Origin: CAYYAQ01 sp964469555
GTDB taxonomy: Bacteria; Planctomycetota; UBA1135; UBA2386
NCBI GenBank assembly: GCA_964469555.1
Contig: CAYYAQ010000033.1
Location: 1 to 38,585 of the forward strand
Length of the DNA: 38,585 nt
Direction of reading: 5' to 3'
Shown: positions 31,696-38,585 of the stretch, piece after piece
How positions within the stretch are numbered: the stretch's first letter is position 1
Layout of the letters: every line of letters begins with the position of its first letter
Program-made: the position numbers and the translations under genes
The notes under the pieces: model-generated
The model's database searches: none
What the model was told of the DNA's origin: nothing
The model's input: only the letters and a program-made list of their open reading frames with translations

Positions 31696-32586
31696 TCACC
31701 GGCGACCGGCATCGGAAGAACACGCCCTGCGCACCCATGCGCGGAGTTCCCGACGCAATGGGAGGTTCCGCAGGACCCACTCGTCCGTGTGGTTGCGAAA
31801 CGGCAACCGACGCAGGGTGAAGCGACCGTCGGGCGCGGCCTGCGCCAGGTATCGCCTCGTCTCCTCGACGGACCGTTCGTGGCTGATCCACTGGGGCCGG
31901 TCACCGAGACGCGCGAGCCTACGGGCCGCGGCGATTCGATCGGACCCGGTGTACGACCAGCGACGCACTCCGTCGTAGTGGCTGTGGCAGATGAAGCCGC
32001 ACCACAACTTCGCGATGTCCGCGTCGTGCAAGCCGATGAAGTTGCACGCGATCGCCCCGCGGGAGAAACCGGCGAGGAAGACTGCGCTCGGGTCGCCGCC
32101 GTACTCGCGACAGACCCGCGGCACTACCGCCTTGCAGTAGGCGACCGTCTTTGCCACGTCACCCCACCACTGCCTCTGGTTCTTCCGTCCCGCGACGGCG
32201 ACGTACGGAAGGCAAATCCAGATGAAGCCCTCGCCACCGCTAATGCCGAAGCCGAGATTTGATCCTTCGACGCGACCCGTCGACACATCGCCAAACCTGT
32301 TCCGGTAGGGGCCGTTGCCAGCGTACTCGACGATGACCGGGAAGCGCTTGCCAGGCGCCCAGTCAGTGGGCAAATACAGTAGATGGTGGACGTCGGTGCC
32401 CTGGTACTCGGGCGCGGTGACGCGAACCCTGTCTCCCGCTTTCGGCGCACCATCGCCAACAGCAGGGACGATGAGGTCCCGCGCGACGGATCCGATGTCG
32501 ACGGGCACCGTCGACGCGGGTGGCGCCACGGGCAGCGCCGCGCAACCCGCGAACAGAAGCGTGACTGCGAAGCGCGCTACGGCCAT
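31696..32586 (-). CDS. lipoprotein alpha/beta hydrolase
   Basis: A 296-residue alpha/beta hydrolase with an N-terminal lipobox (LLFAGC). Core signs are FPVIVEYAGNG, the nucleophile elbow LAGFSRGA with Ser175, and a likely catalytic histidine at His266 in PFRNHTDEW. The WICLPYVA and VCREYGGDPSAVFLAG segments match putative esterases of the Fes/esterase-like group. The acid residue is not certain. The start at 32586 overlaps the upstream CotH stop by one base (TGATG), so translation is coupled. A longer frame continues upstream inside the CotH gene, but its codons are the antisense-like wrong frame of that gene. Confidence 0.75.
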   Translation of the reverse strand: MAVARFAVTLLFAGCAALPVAPPASTVPVDIGSVARDLIVPAVGDGAPKAGDRVRVTAPEYQGTDVHHLLYLPTDWAPGKRFPVIVEYAGNGPYRNRFGDVSTGRVEGSNLGFGISGGEGFIWICLPYVAVAGRKNQRQWWGDVAKTVAYCKAVVPRVCREYGGDPSAVFLAGFSRGAIACNFIGLHDADIAKLWCGFICHSHYDGVRRWSYTGSDRIAAARRLARLGDRPQWISHERSVEETRRYLAQAAPDGRFTLRRLPFRNHTDEWVLRNLPLRRELRAWVRRACSSDAGRR

Positions 32587-34286
32587 CACCTGGATTCCAG
32601 CGGAGGAGCCTCGCCACCTTTCATCGTGGTGATCTCGACGGTCATCTCGCCGCGGACTTCGGCGCCCGAACTCATCCCGGCGACCTCCAACTTCGCCTCG
32701 CCGGAGACCATCTTGAAGCCCTTGGGATTCAGGAATCCCATCCTGCCCTCGATCAAAACGCCCTGAACCGTGACCCACTGACCCTTCGAAGGGCAAAACT
32801 CTTCGATCACGGTCGACACCGCCAGAAAGAACAGCTTCCCATCGGACGCACGCTCGCCGGTGAGAACGATCGTCGGCGGCTTCGGGCCGCCATCGATGGT
32901 CGGCCACGTGCTCCTCTCCGACTTCACTCCGACCGACTTGAACGTCACCTTCTTCCCATCGAGTGTCAGCTCCATCACGGCCTTCCCACTGTTGGTGGGC
33001 GAACTCTCGCGATAGGTCGTGGAGAACTTCGCCGTCGCGCTGCCCACCTTCTCGAAGTACATCAGGGCACGCGGTCCCGTCGTCAGCTTGACCGGCCAGT
33101 TTCTCAGGCTCCGTTCCATGATTCGCCGTCGAGTCCTGATGAACCCGCGCACCTTCTTCAACGCCTCCGCCGGATTCCGCTGGAGATCGCTGACGTGCTC
33201 CATGACGAGAGCCTCCATCCGATCGAGGTCGGCGCCGAGCTTCTCCTCGTTCCACACCGTTTTCAGGAGCCCCTCGAGGGTCACGCGGTATCGCTTCTGA
33301 ATCGCCGGGATCTGGTAGAGCAGGTTCGGCAACGTCGCCTGGCTGTGCACAGCCTTCGTCTTGATGACGTACGGCGGCAGTGGCATGGTGGCCACGAACG
33401 CGGAGTCGACGCCCCACGGCAGGAAGTACAGCTTCGAATTCTTCGGGTTCTGGTACAGGAAGAAGTTGTTCTGGTTGTTCGTGTAGCCGTCCCAGAATCC
33501 CGTCAGGCTCTCCACCGCCCAGAACTTCAGGAACGCGTCGATGTCGAGCACCTTCGAAAGCTCAACGAGACTCACCTCTTCCTTCGCCAGGATCTCGGCG
33601 ACCCTCTTCACGGGGCCGAGCGTCGTCTTGCCCGTCTTCAGCTGGAACTTCGCCAATCCGTCGACAAAGAAATCAGTGACCGTCCCTTCGTAGAGATTGC
33701 CCGAGCTGTCGCCAAACTGGTGCTTCAAGAACGGCGGCTTGATCGACTCGACGTTGGAGTAGATACCGAGCGGGCGACCGTTCACCGTCACCTTCGCGAA
33801 GTTGCACCGGGATGCCGGCGAACCCGCGTCGCGAAACAGCTTCAGCGCCAGAACCTGGCTGACCTGCGAGCGGTCCTGCTTGTTGTTGTTCAGGGTCAAG
33901 CGATCGAAGCCCACCGCGGGATCCTGTTTCTTGAACTCGCCGAACTTGATCTTGAGCGAGGGGCGATGTCGATCCAGCGACCCGATGAACCCCTTCTTGC
34001 GGATCCCGACGCCCTCGATGCGGACTCCGTCGATCGTGACGTTTCCCTTGTGGTACTTGTAGGGGCTCGTCACGGCTTTCTGGGTGAGCGCCTTGCCGAA
34101 CGTTCGCGTCTGGCTGCGGAGCTCATCCCAGTCCTTCTCCGGAATCTCGATGTCGACTCTGACGAGATGCCCCGGGGCGAACAGCTTCTCGGCAGTCAGC
34201 TTGCCGTCCTGAGTGGATTTCGTCTGGGCGAGTGCCGTACCGGGGATGAGACACGCGAGAAGGACGAATTTTCGACGGTGGGTCAT
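32586..34286 (-). CDS. secreted CotH-like kinase family protein
   Basis: A 566-residue exported protein of the CotH kinase family, known for atypical protein kinases in spore coat biology and found widely in secreted bacterial proteins. After a signal peptide (KFVLLACLIPGTALAQ) come VDIEIPEKDWDEL and, at about residues 131-140, LTLNNNKQDRSQV, followed by the helix FRDAGSPASRCNFAKVTVNG and YSNVESI. The catalytic-region motif lies at about 260-297 (LTGFWDGYTNNQNNFFLYQN, then LPWGVDSAF). The C-terminal region (about 430-566) is a separate beta-rich module. Kinase activity is not certain from sequence. It is coupled to the alpha/beta hydrolase downstream by a TGATG overlap. The start was chosen at the signal peptide. 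Confidence 0.82.
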   Translation of the reverse strand: MTHRRKFVLLACLIPGTALAQTKSTQDGKLTAEKLFAPGHLVRVDIEIPEKDWDELRSQTRTFGKALTQKAVTSPYKYHKGNVTIDGVRIEGVGIRKKGFIGSLDRHRPSLKIKFGEFKKQDPAVGFDRLTLNNNKQDRSQVSQVLALKLFRDAGSPASRCNFAKVTVNGRPLGIYSNVESIKPPFLKHQFGDSSGNLYEGTVTDFFVDGLAKFQLKTGKTTLGPVKRVAEILAKEEVSLVELSKVLDIDAFLKFWAVESLTGFWDGYTNNQNNFFLYQNPKNSKLYFLPWGVDSAFVATMPLPPYVIKTKAVHSQATLPNLLYQIPAIQKRYRVTLEGLLKTVWNEEKLGADLDRMEALVMEHVSDLQRNPAEALKKVRGFIRTRRRIMERSLRNWPVKLTTGPRALMYFEKVGSATAKFSTTYRESSPTNSGKAVMELTLDGKKVTFKSVGVKSERSTWPTIDGGPKPPTIVLTGERASDGKLFFLAVSTVIEEFCPSKGQWVTVQGVLIEGRMGFLNPKGFKMVSGEAKLEVAGMSSGAEVRGEMTVEITTMKGGEAPPLESR

Positions 34287-34367
34287 GGAGATTGGTGGGC
34301 GGTGGAGCCGGTGCGCAGCGTTTTCTATCGCCTGTTGGTCATATTCTGTCGGAGCCATCGACGACGG

Positions 34368-35720
34368 CTATTTCTTCTTGTTCGAAGCGCGGCGCCTGGC
34401 CTGTTGAATCGGATCCGCGTCGACCGTGGTCTTCTGGTGACGGGCTATCGCCCGCTGGAGCATCGCGTAGGTCGACTGCAGGGACTCCGGCACGTCGGTC
34501 GCGGCGATGGGTGACCGCTCGAGCGGGTCTTTCTCGACATCGAAGAACTTGCCGGACGCGTAGAGCTTGAAACGCTGCGTGCGCACGAGTTGTTTCGCTT
34601 TCTTCCGCAGGCCATTGCGCTGATACCAGCAGTAGATGTAGTCCTTCTTTCGCCCCTTCTCGCCGCGGAACACGGGCACGAGGCTGCTGCCGTCGATCTT
34701 CGGCGATTCGGGGACGGTGGCGCCACCGATCTCCGCGAGCGTCGGCAACAAGTCCGAGAAGTCGACGAGGTCGTCCCGGACCTGCCCCTTCTCGATCGTG
34801 CCCGGCCAGCTGGCCATGAACGGCACGTGGGTTCCCGCGTCCTTCATCGTGCCCTTGCCACCCTTGTAGTCACGTCCGTTGAACCTTGACGTGACGCCAG
34901 TGAAGGTGCCGTTGTCGCCGGTGAAGATCACCAGCGTGTTCTTGCGCAAGCCGAGCTCGTCCAGTTTGCGCACGACCTTCCCCACCATCTTGTCCGTGTA
35001 GTGCACCATACCCGCCCAGTACTCCTGCTTCCTGTAGCCGCCGGGCTCGTTCTTCGCGTCACGCCACATCTTGGGATCCCAATCCTTGCTCCCTGGCGTC
35101 GGCACGAAGGGCCAGTGCGGCAGGATCATCGGGTAGTAGACGAAGAACGGACCCTTCTTCCCCTTGCGCTCTTCGAGGTACTTGCAGATGTAGTCGCTGA
35201 CGACATCGGGGCCGAACTCACCGTTCTTGAAGTCCTTCCTCTCGCCGTCGATCTCGAGCCCCGGGTTCGGGTAGCGACTGGGGCGTCGGTTCAGCTGCCA
35301 CAAACAGTGACGATCGAAACCAAAGTTACGCACGCCTGCGTAGTCGCCTTTCAGCTGCCACTTGCCCGCGATGCACGTCGCGTAGCCCGCGTCCTTCATG
35401 ATGTTGCCAAACGTCCTCACGGTCGGGTCGAGCAGCCCGAACTTGACGTAGTTCCGGTTGTTGTAGATACCCGACATGATCTGCACGCGCGTCGGCGTGC
35501 AGATGGGCTGAGAGTGCGCATGGCGGAAACGCATCCCGCTCGCTGCCAGCGCGTCGATGTTCGGCGTGTCGTACATCTTGCTACCGTTGCATCCGACGCA
35601 CTCGTAGCCGAGGTCGTCCGCCATGATGAGTACGATGTTCGGCTTCGCAGTGTTCTGAGCCAGGCTCGGGGCAACAAGCAGAGCGACCGCAAGGAGGGAA
35701 AACGCAACACGGTTGAGCAT
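34368..35720 (-). CDS. secreted formylglycine sulfatase 2
   Basis: A 450-residue exported sulfatase. The signal peptide (FSLLAVALLVAPSLAQ) is followed by KPNIVLIMADDLGYE with metal ligands Asp35-Asp36. The active-site cysteine Cys74 is in PICTPTRVQIMSG, where Thr replaces the usual Ser of C-x-P-S-R; this variant occurs in planctomycete sulfatases. The second metal site is VIFTGDNGTFTG, and the KGTMKDAGTHVPF segment is typical of heparan- or choline-type sulfatases, but the substrate is not known. The end is basic (RRRASNKKK). The start at 35720 was chosen for the signal peptide. It is divergent from the zinc-finger/lipoprotein gene, 89 bases away. Confidence 0.92.
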   Translation of the reverse strand: MLNRVAFSLLAVALLVAPSLAQNTAKPNIVLIMADDLGYECVGCNGSKMYDTPNIDALAASGMRFRHAHSQPICTPTRVQIMSGIYNNRNYVKFGLLDPTVRTFGNIMKDAGYATCIAGKWQLKGDYAGVRNFGFDRHCLWQLNRRPSRYPNPGLEIDGERKDFKNGEFGPDVVSDYICKYLEERKGKKGPFFVYYPMILPHWPFVPTPGSKDWDPKMWRDAKNEPGGYRKQEYWAGMVHYTDKMVGKVVRKLDELGLRKNTLVIFTGDNGTFTGVTSRFNGRDYKGGKGTMKDAGTHVPFMASWPGTIEKGQVRDDLVDFSDLLPTLAEIGGATVPESPKIDGSSLVPVFRGEKGRKKDYIYCWYQRNGLRKKAKQLVRTQRFKLYASGKFFDVEKDPLERSPIAATDVPESLQSTYAMLQRAIARHQKTTVDADPIQQARRRASNKKK

Positions 35721-35809
35721 GGGGTCGATTCCGGAGAGAAAGTCAGGCGGCGTAATATAGACCCTGACGCGATCAGGATAGACGACTGGCGCGTACGATA
35801 GGCGGCAGC

Positions 35810-36574
35810 ATGACGCTCCATTGCTTGAAGTGCGACTGTGAGATAGCCGAGAAACCGCTCGGGGGCGTGATGACCGACCGCTGCCCACAGTGCGCTGGCA
35901 TCTGGCTCGACGGTGGCGAGTTCGAGAGGAGCTCCTCGGGTCGCGACACCACCTCGGGCACGCCCCGGCAGCCGAGGCTGCCGCCCCGTGCCGAGACCAT
36001 GCGCGCCTCGCACACGATCCTCGTCACCATCGTCTCGATCAGCCTGCTGGCAGCGTGCAAGCAGCTCGAGCCCGCACCGCCGGATCTTCCCGCAGACCTC
36101 GCGGACACATGGCGGTCGGAGACCATCCCATTGCCCTCGCAGTTCGCACCGGGCCTGCCGAGGGGTGTCGAAGAGTTGCGCTTCGCGCCCGGCATGTACA
36201 AGAGCGACGCCCCGGACTACTGGTCGTACGTCTTCGTCCTGCGATTCGAGGAGAAGACCGATGGGAGCGCGCGCGTGAAGGACATCCTCGAGCAGTACTA
36301 CACGGGATTGATCACGGCTGTCGCGAAAGGCAGAAACGTGCCCCTCGATCGTCCCGCCGCGCAGGTGAAGTTGGAGACGGTGACTGACAGGAAGTTTCGT
36401 GCCAATGTGGATCTCATCGATGCGTTCGTCACCGGCAAACCAGTGGTGGTCCACATGGACATCGAGCTGAAGACCTCGGAGAAAGGAACCGCGTTGCTCG
36501 CGGCGGTCAGCCCGCAACCGCGCACACACGACGTCTGGCGTTCCTTGAAGTTCGTGCTCGAAGCCATCGAGTAG
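35810..36574 (+). CDS. zf-TFIIB zinc finger fused to a lipoprotein-like domain
   Basis: A 254-residue open frame made of two unlike parts. Residues 1-43 are a transcription-factor zinc finger (zf-TFIIB, Pfam-like): CLKCDCEI, then DRCPQCAGIWLDGGE, with four spaced cysteines and WLDxGE. Residues 64-254, from an internal ATG at 35999, begin with a lipoprotein signal (ASHTILVTIVSISLLAACK) and carry an unknown domain (DAPDYWSYVFVLRFEEKTDG, DILEQYYTGLITAVAKG). A normal lipoprotein would not have a zinc finger before its signal. Either a frame-preserving fusion exists or the second part has its own start. A perfect inverted repeat (35966-35983) lies in the linker. The exported unknown domain ends four bases before the convergent symporter stop. 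Confidence 0.6.
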   Translation: MTLHCLKCDCEIAEKPLGGVMTDRCPQCAGIWLDGGEFERSSSGRDTTSGTPRQPRLPPRAETMRASHTILVTIVSISLLAACKQLEPAPPDLPADLADTWRSETIPLPSQFAPGLPRGVEELRFAPGMYKSDAPDYWSYVFVLRFEEKTDGSARVKDILEQYYTGLITAVAKGRNVPLDRPAAQVKLETVTDRKFRANVDLIDAFVTGKPVVVHMDIELKTSEKGTALLAAVSPQPRTHDVWRSLKFVLEAIE

Positions 36575-36577
36575 CCT

Positions 36578-38065
36578 TCAGGAATCACGCGACGTGAAGC
36601 GACTGACAAGCAGGCCAACGAGCAGGATGACCAGGGTGCCGATGACGATCGTCATGAAGTGGTGCAGATGGTTGCGGAACGCGTCCATCGAATCGGGCAG
36701 CTGAGGAGAGAGCGCGAGCCAGAAGATCGTCAGGACGCCCACCGATACGCCGGCCACGGCCGCAGGATTCCGGGCTCGACGCGCGATCGTTCCGAGCAGG
36801 AACAGGCCGAGCATTCCGCCCGAGAAGACACCCGCGAGACTCCACCACGCATCGAGTGCACTCTTGACGTCGATCATCGCCAATGCCATGCCAATGCCGA
36901 GCAGACCGACAATCAGCGTCGCGAAGCGGAGGACGCGCATCTCGCCGCGTTCGTCTCGCGTCTTGGTGCTGAACCGTTGAAAGCCGTCCTTCAGAATCAG
37001 GGTCGCGGAGGAGTTGAGCGATGAGTCGACGCTGCTCATCGCCGCGGCGAGGATCGCAGCGACCAGGAGTCCGGTGACACCTACCGGAAGTTGGGTCGCG
37101 ATGAAGAACGGGAAGACCTCGTCCGGCTTCGTGCCCGCGGGCAGGAGTTCGGGCTGGAGTTGATAGAACGCGAACAGCGCCGTTCCCGCGAGAAAGAGCA
37201 ACGCGGAGACCGGCATGTAGAGAAGGGCACCGATCCAGACGCTGCGCTTCGCAGCCGCCTCACTCTCGGCAGCCGCGTAGCGCTGGACGTAGCACTGGTC
37301 GATCCCGAAGTTCTGGAGGTTGATGAACAGCCCGTAGACGAGAACGACCCAGAACGTCGACTCGGTAAGCGAGCTGCCCAGACTGCCGAGGGAGAACTTC
37401 TCGTGTTTTGCAGCCACATCCATGACCGCGGTGATACCTCCCGGAGTCGCGGTGAACAACACCCCCAGAGAAACCAGGATTCCCGCGGTCAAGACCAGGC
37501 TCTGGATGACATCCGTCCAGATGACCGCTTCGATCCCGCCGATCAGCGTGTAGAGAATGATCAGGACCCCCGTGCCGAGAATGATCCAGCGGACGTCCCA
37601 TCCGGTGAGCGGCGCGACGGCGAGGGCGACCAGATAGAGAATCGTGCCGATGCGCGCGAGCTGCGTCAGCAGGAAACAGACCACGCCGTAGACCCTCGCC
37701 CACGCGCCGAAGCGATTCTCGAGGTGCGCGTAGGCCGAGACTTCGCCGACGCGCCGATAGAACGGCACGAACCACCGCGTCGCGATCCACGCGGCGAGTG
37801 GCAAGCCGATTCCGAACGCAAACGCGTTCCAGTTGCCCCCGAACGACTTCCCCGGGTTCGCGATGTAGCTGATGCTGCTGACGTACGTCCCGAAGATCGA
37901 GAGTCCGATGACCCACCCGGCCATCGAGCGCCCGCCGGCGATGAAACCCTCTGTCGTGCTGCTCTTGCGGGCCAGCAGGCAACCACCCGCCACGATGCCG
38001 ACGAGGTAGGCCAGGAGGACAGCGAGATCGACCGTGTAGAGCTGGGCGGTCACCCGATGGATCAT
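36578..38065 (-). CDS. sodium:solute symporter (SSS family)
   Basis: A 495-residue integral membrane transporter with about 13 helices. SSS hallmarks are SMAGWVIGLSIFGTYVSSIS in helix 1-2, the DVIQSLVLTAG segment and the conserved AAAMSSVDSSLNSSATL in helix 8, which contains the sodium-coordinating serines. It takes up an organic substrate with sodium; sugars, sialic acid, amino acids and other substrates occur in the family and cannot be told apart here. Length is normal. The start at 38065 is the first ATG before helix 1. It is convergent with the zinc-finger/lipoprotein gene and separated by 199 bases from the SEC-C gene. Confidence 0.88.
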   Translation of the reverse strand: MIHRVTAQLYTVDLAVLLAYLVGIVAGGCLLARKSSTTEGFIAGGRSMAGWVIGLSIFGTYVSSISYIANPGKSFGGNWNAFAFGIGLPLAAWIATRWFVPFYRRVGEVSAYAHLENRFGAWARVYGVVCFLLTQLARIGTILYLVALAVAPLTGWDVRWIILGTGVLIILYTLIGGIEAVIWTDVIQSLVLTAGILVSLGVLFTATPGGITAVMDVAAKHEKFSLGSLGSSLTESTFWVVLVYGLFINLQNFGIDQCYVQRYAAAESEAAAKRSVWIGALLYMPVSALLFLAGTALFAFYQLQPELLPAGTKPDEVFPFFIATQLPVGVTGLLVAAILAAAMSSVDSSLNSSATLILKDGFQRFSTKTRDERGEMRVLRFATLIVGLLGIGMALAMIDVKSALDAWWSLAGVFSGGMLGLFLLGTIARRARNPAAVAGVSVGVLTIFWLALSPQLPDSMDAFRNHLHHFMTIVIGTLVILLVGLLVSRFTSRDS

Positions 38066-38264
38066 CGCCGAAGCTCGAGGATCCTCACAATCCTTCGAGA
38101 TCTTCCGCCCGTTCGACTACGGGGCCTGGACCGGAACGACTGGTTGTACTTGATGATCGGGTTCGCGTATGGGCGCGATCGAAGACTCGGACGCAGAGCC
38201 ATTCGAGGGCCCCATCTCTTGACCTGGCCGAAGATGTTGGCCTCGGATCGTGTGGGCTGACCGC

Positions 38265-38456
38265 ATGACCGCCGACCACGACAAACCGCATGTGCACGGC
38301 CCCGGTTGCGATCACGACCACGCTCACGGCCATGTGCAGGATCAAGCGCCCGCGCGTCGCGTCGAGCGGCCCGGTCGCAATGAGCCTTGCTGGTGCGGAA
38401 GCGAGAAGAAGTACAAGAAGTGCCACTTCGCCGCAGACGAGGCCGCGTCGCGATAG
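38265..38456 (+). CDS. small His-rich SEC-C motif protein
   Basis: A 63-residue protein. The N-terminus is very rich in His and Asp (DHDKPHVHGPGCDHDHAHGH), followed by a basic linker and the SEC-C metal-binding motif GRNEPCWCGSEKKYKKCH, in which three cysteines and a histidine bind zinc. SEC-C is best known from the C-terminus of SecA but occurs alone in many small proteins. The His-rich part may bind metal ions in addition. The ATG at 38265 was chosen because it precedes the His-rich part; the upstream frame adds five residues from a GTG at 38250. Confidence 0.8.
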   Translation: MTADHDKPHVHGPGCDHDHAHGHVQDQAPARRVERPGRNEPCWCGSEKKYKKCHFAADEAASR

Positions 38457-38480
38457 CGCCGCGCGCCACTGAGAAGCCGC

Positions 38481-38585
38481 CTACTCCACGCGCTTGATGA
38501 GGTGCCAGCCAAACGGGCTCTTGGAGTCGTGGTGCGGCGCCACGCCGACCTTGCCGACTTCGAGACGCCAACCGACATCGCCGAA
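38481..38585 (-). CDS. C-terminal end of a parvulin-type prolyl isomerase (partial)
   Basis: Only the last 34 codons are inside the window; the gene continues beyond its right edge. They read GDVGWRLEVGKVGVAP, HDSKSPFGWHLIKRVE and a TAG stop. The pattern sPfGWHlIkR at the end, with the preceding VG..a..v.h turn, is the characteristic ending of parvulin (PpiC/SurA-type) peptidyl-prolyl isomerases, which help fold secreted proteins. Nothing can be said about its N-terminus. Confidence 0.7.
   Translation of the reverse strand, partial: FGDVGWRLEVGKVGVAPHHDSKSPFGWHLIKRVE

Noticed and set aside
32587..33417. Upstream extension of the alpha/beta hydrolase frame
   Set aside because: The extension lies in a wrong frame of the CotH-like gene; the lipoprotein signal at 32586 and TGATG overlap set the start.
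37091..38260. 389-codon plus-strand open frame opposite the symporter
   Set aside because: It is antisense to a clear SSS transporter and is highly charged with no motif; long antisense frames are common at this G+C content.
1..38585. CRISPR arrays, tRNA or rRNA genes, insertion sequences, phage genes
   Set aside because: No regularly spaced repeats, cloverleaf, transposase or integrase signature was recognised by eye; a computed search was not possible here.

Overview
The window is 38.6 kb of GC-rich (roughly 60-65% G+C by eye), gene-dense bacterial DNA. The gene content points to the phylum Planctomycetota. It includes two secreted formylglycine sulfatases, DUF1501 and DUF1549/DUF1553 remnants, PQQ-type and FG-GAP propellers, a CotH-like protein, a prenyltransferase-fold secreted protein and many lipoproteins. 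No rRNA, tRNA, CRISPR array, insertion sequence or phage module was recognised. A run of ten Ns (2885-2894) shows that this is a scaffold, probably from a draft or metagenome assembly.

Layout. 1-6.1 kb: a broken PMT/ArnT-like glycosyltransferase, a TMTC-like membrane/TPR protein interrupted by the gap, tails of a DUF1501 protein and of a short-chain dehydrogenase, an intact PQQ propeller, and a collapsed DUF1549/DUF1553-DUF1501 pair on the minus strand. 6.2-9.8 kb: a tight minus-strand operon of slyX, two paralogous zinc-ribbon membrane proteins and an SGNH hydrolase. 10-14.4 kb: a lipoprotein esterase, two small unknown proteins with a perfect Shine-Dalgarno at their junction, a secreted unknown and an XRE regulator. 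14.4-17.6 kb (minus): an unidentified coding remnant, a secreted anchor-D-like protein, a FixJ-type response regulator and a TPR lipoprotein. 17.7-28 kb: hotdog thioesterase, lipoprotein subtilase, HEAT/propeller protein, sulfatase, prenyltransferase-fold protein with a discoidin-like end, CubicO-type serine hydrolase and a seven-repeat FG-GAP lipoprotein. 28-35.7 kb (minus): a NamZ remnant, a large N-acetylmuramoyl-L-alanine amidase, an alpha/beta hydrolase coupled to a CotH-like gene, and a second sulfatase. 35.8-38.6 kb: a zinc-finger/lipoprotein fusion, a sodium:solute symporter, a His-rich SEC-C mini-protein and the end of a parvulin-type prolyl isomerase.

Almost every intact gene has an export signal, so the window mostly encodes cell-envelope and extracellular functions: sulfate-ester, ester, peptide and peptidoglycan hydrolysis, plus one uptake system. 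Gene pairs are often convergent with stops overlapping or a few bases apart.

The most unusual feature is a recurring pattern of genes whose two ends are joined with the middle missing, twice at visible short shared sequences (5491-5505 and 5991-6001). Related breaks lie at about 490, about 3030 and about 28210. This could be natural gene decay or collapsed assembly; read mapping would decide. I did not find a convincing new defence or mobile system. The best candidates for new biology are the slyX/zinc-ribbon operon, the amidase with an inserted golvesin-like domain, and the zinc-finger/lipoprotein fusion.
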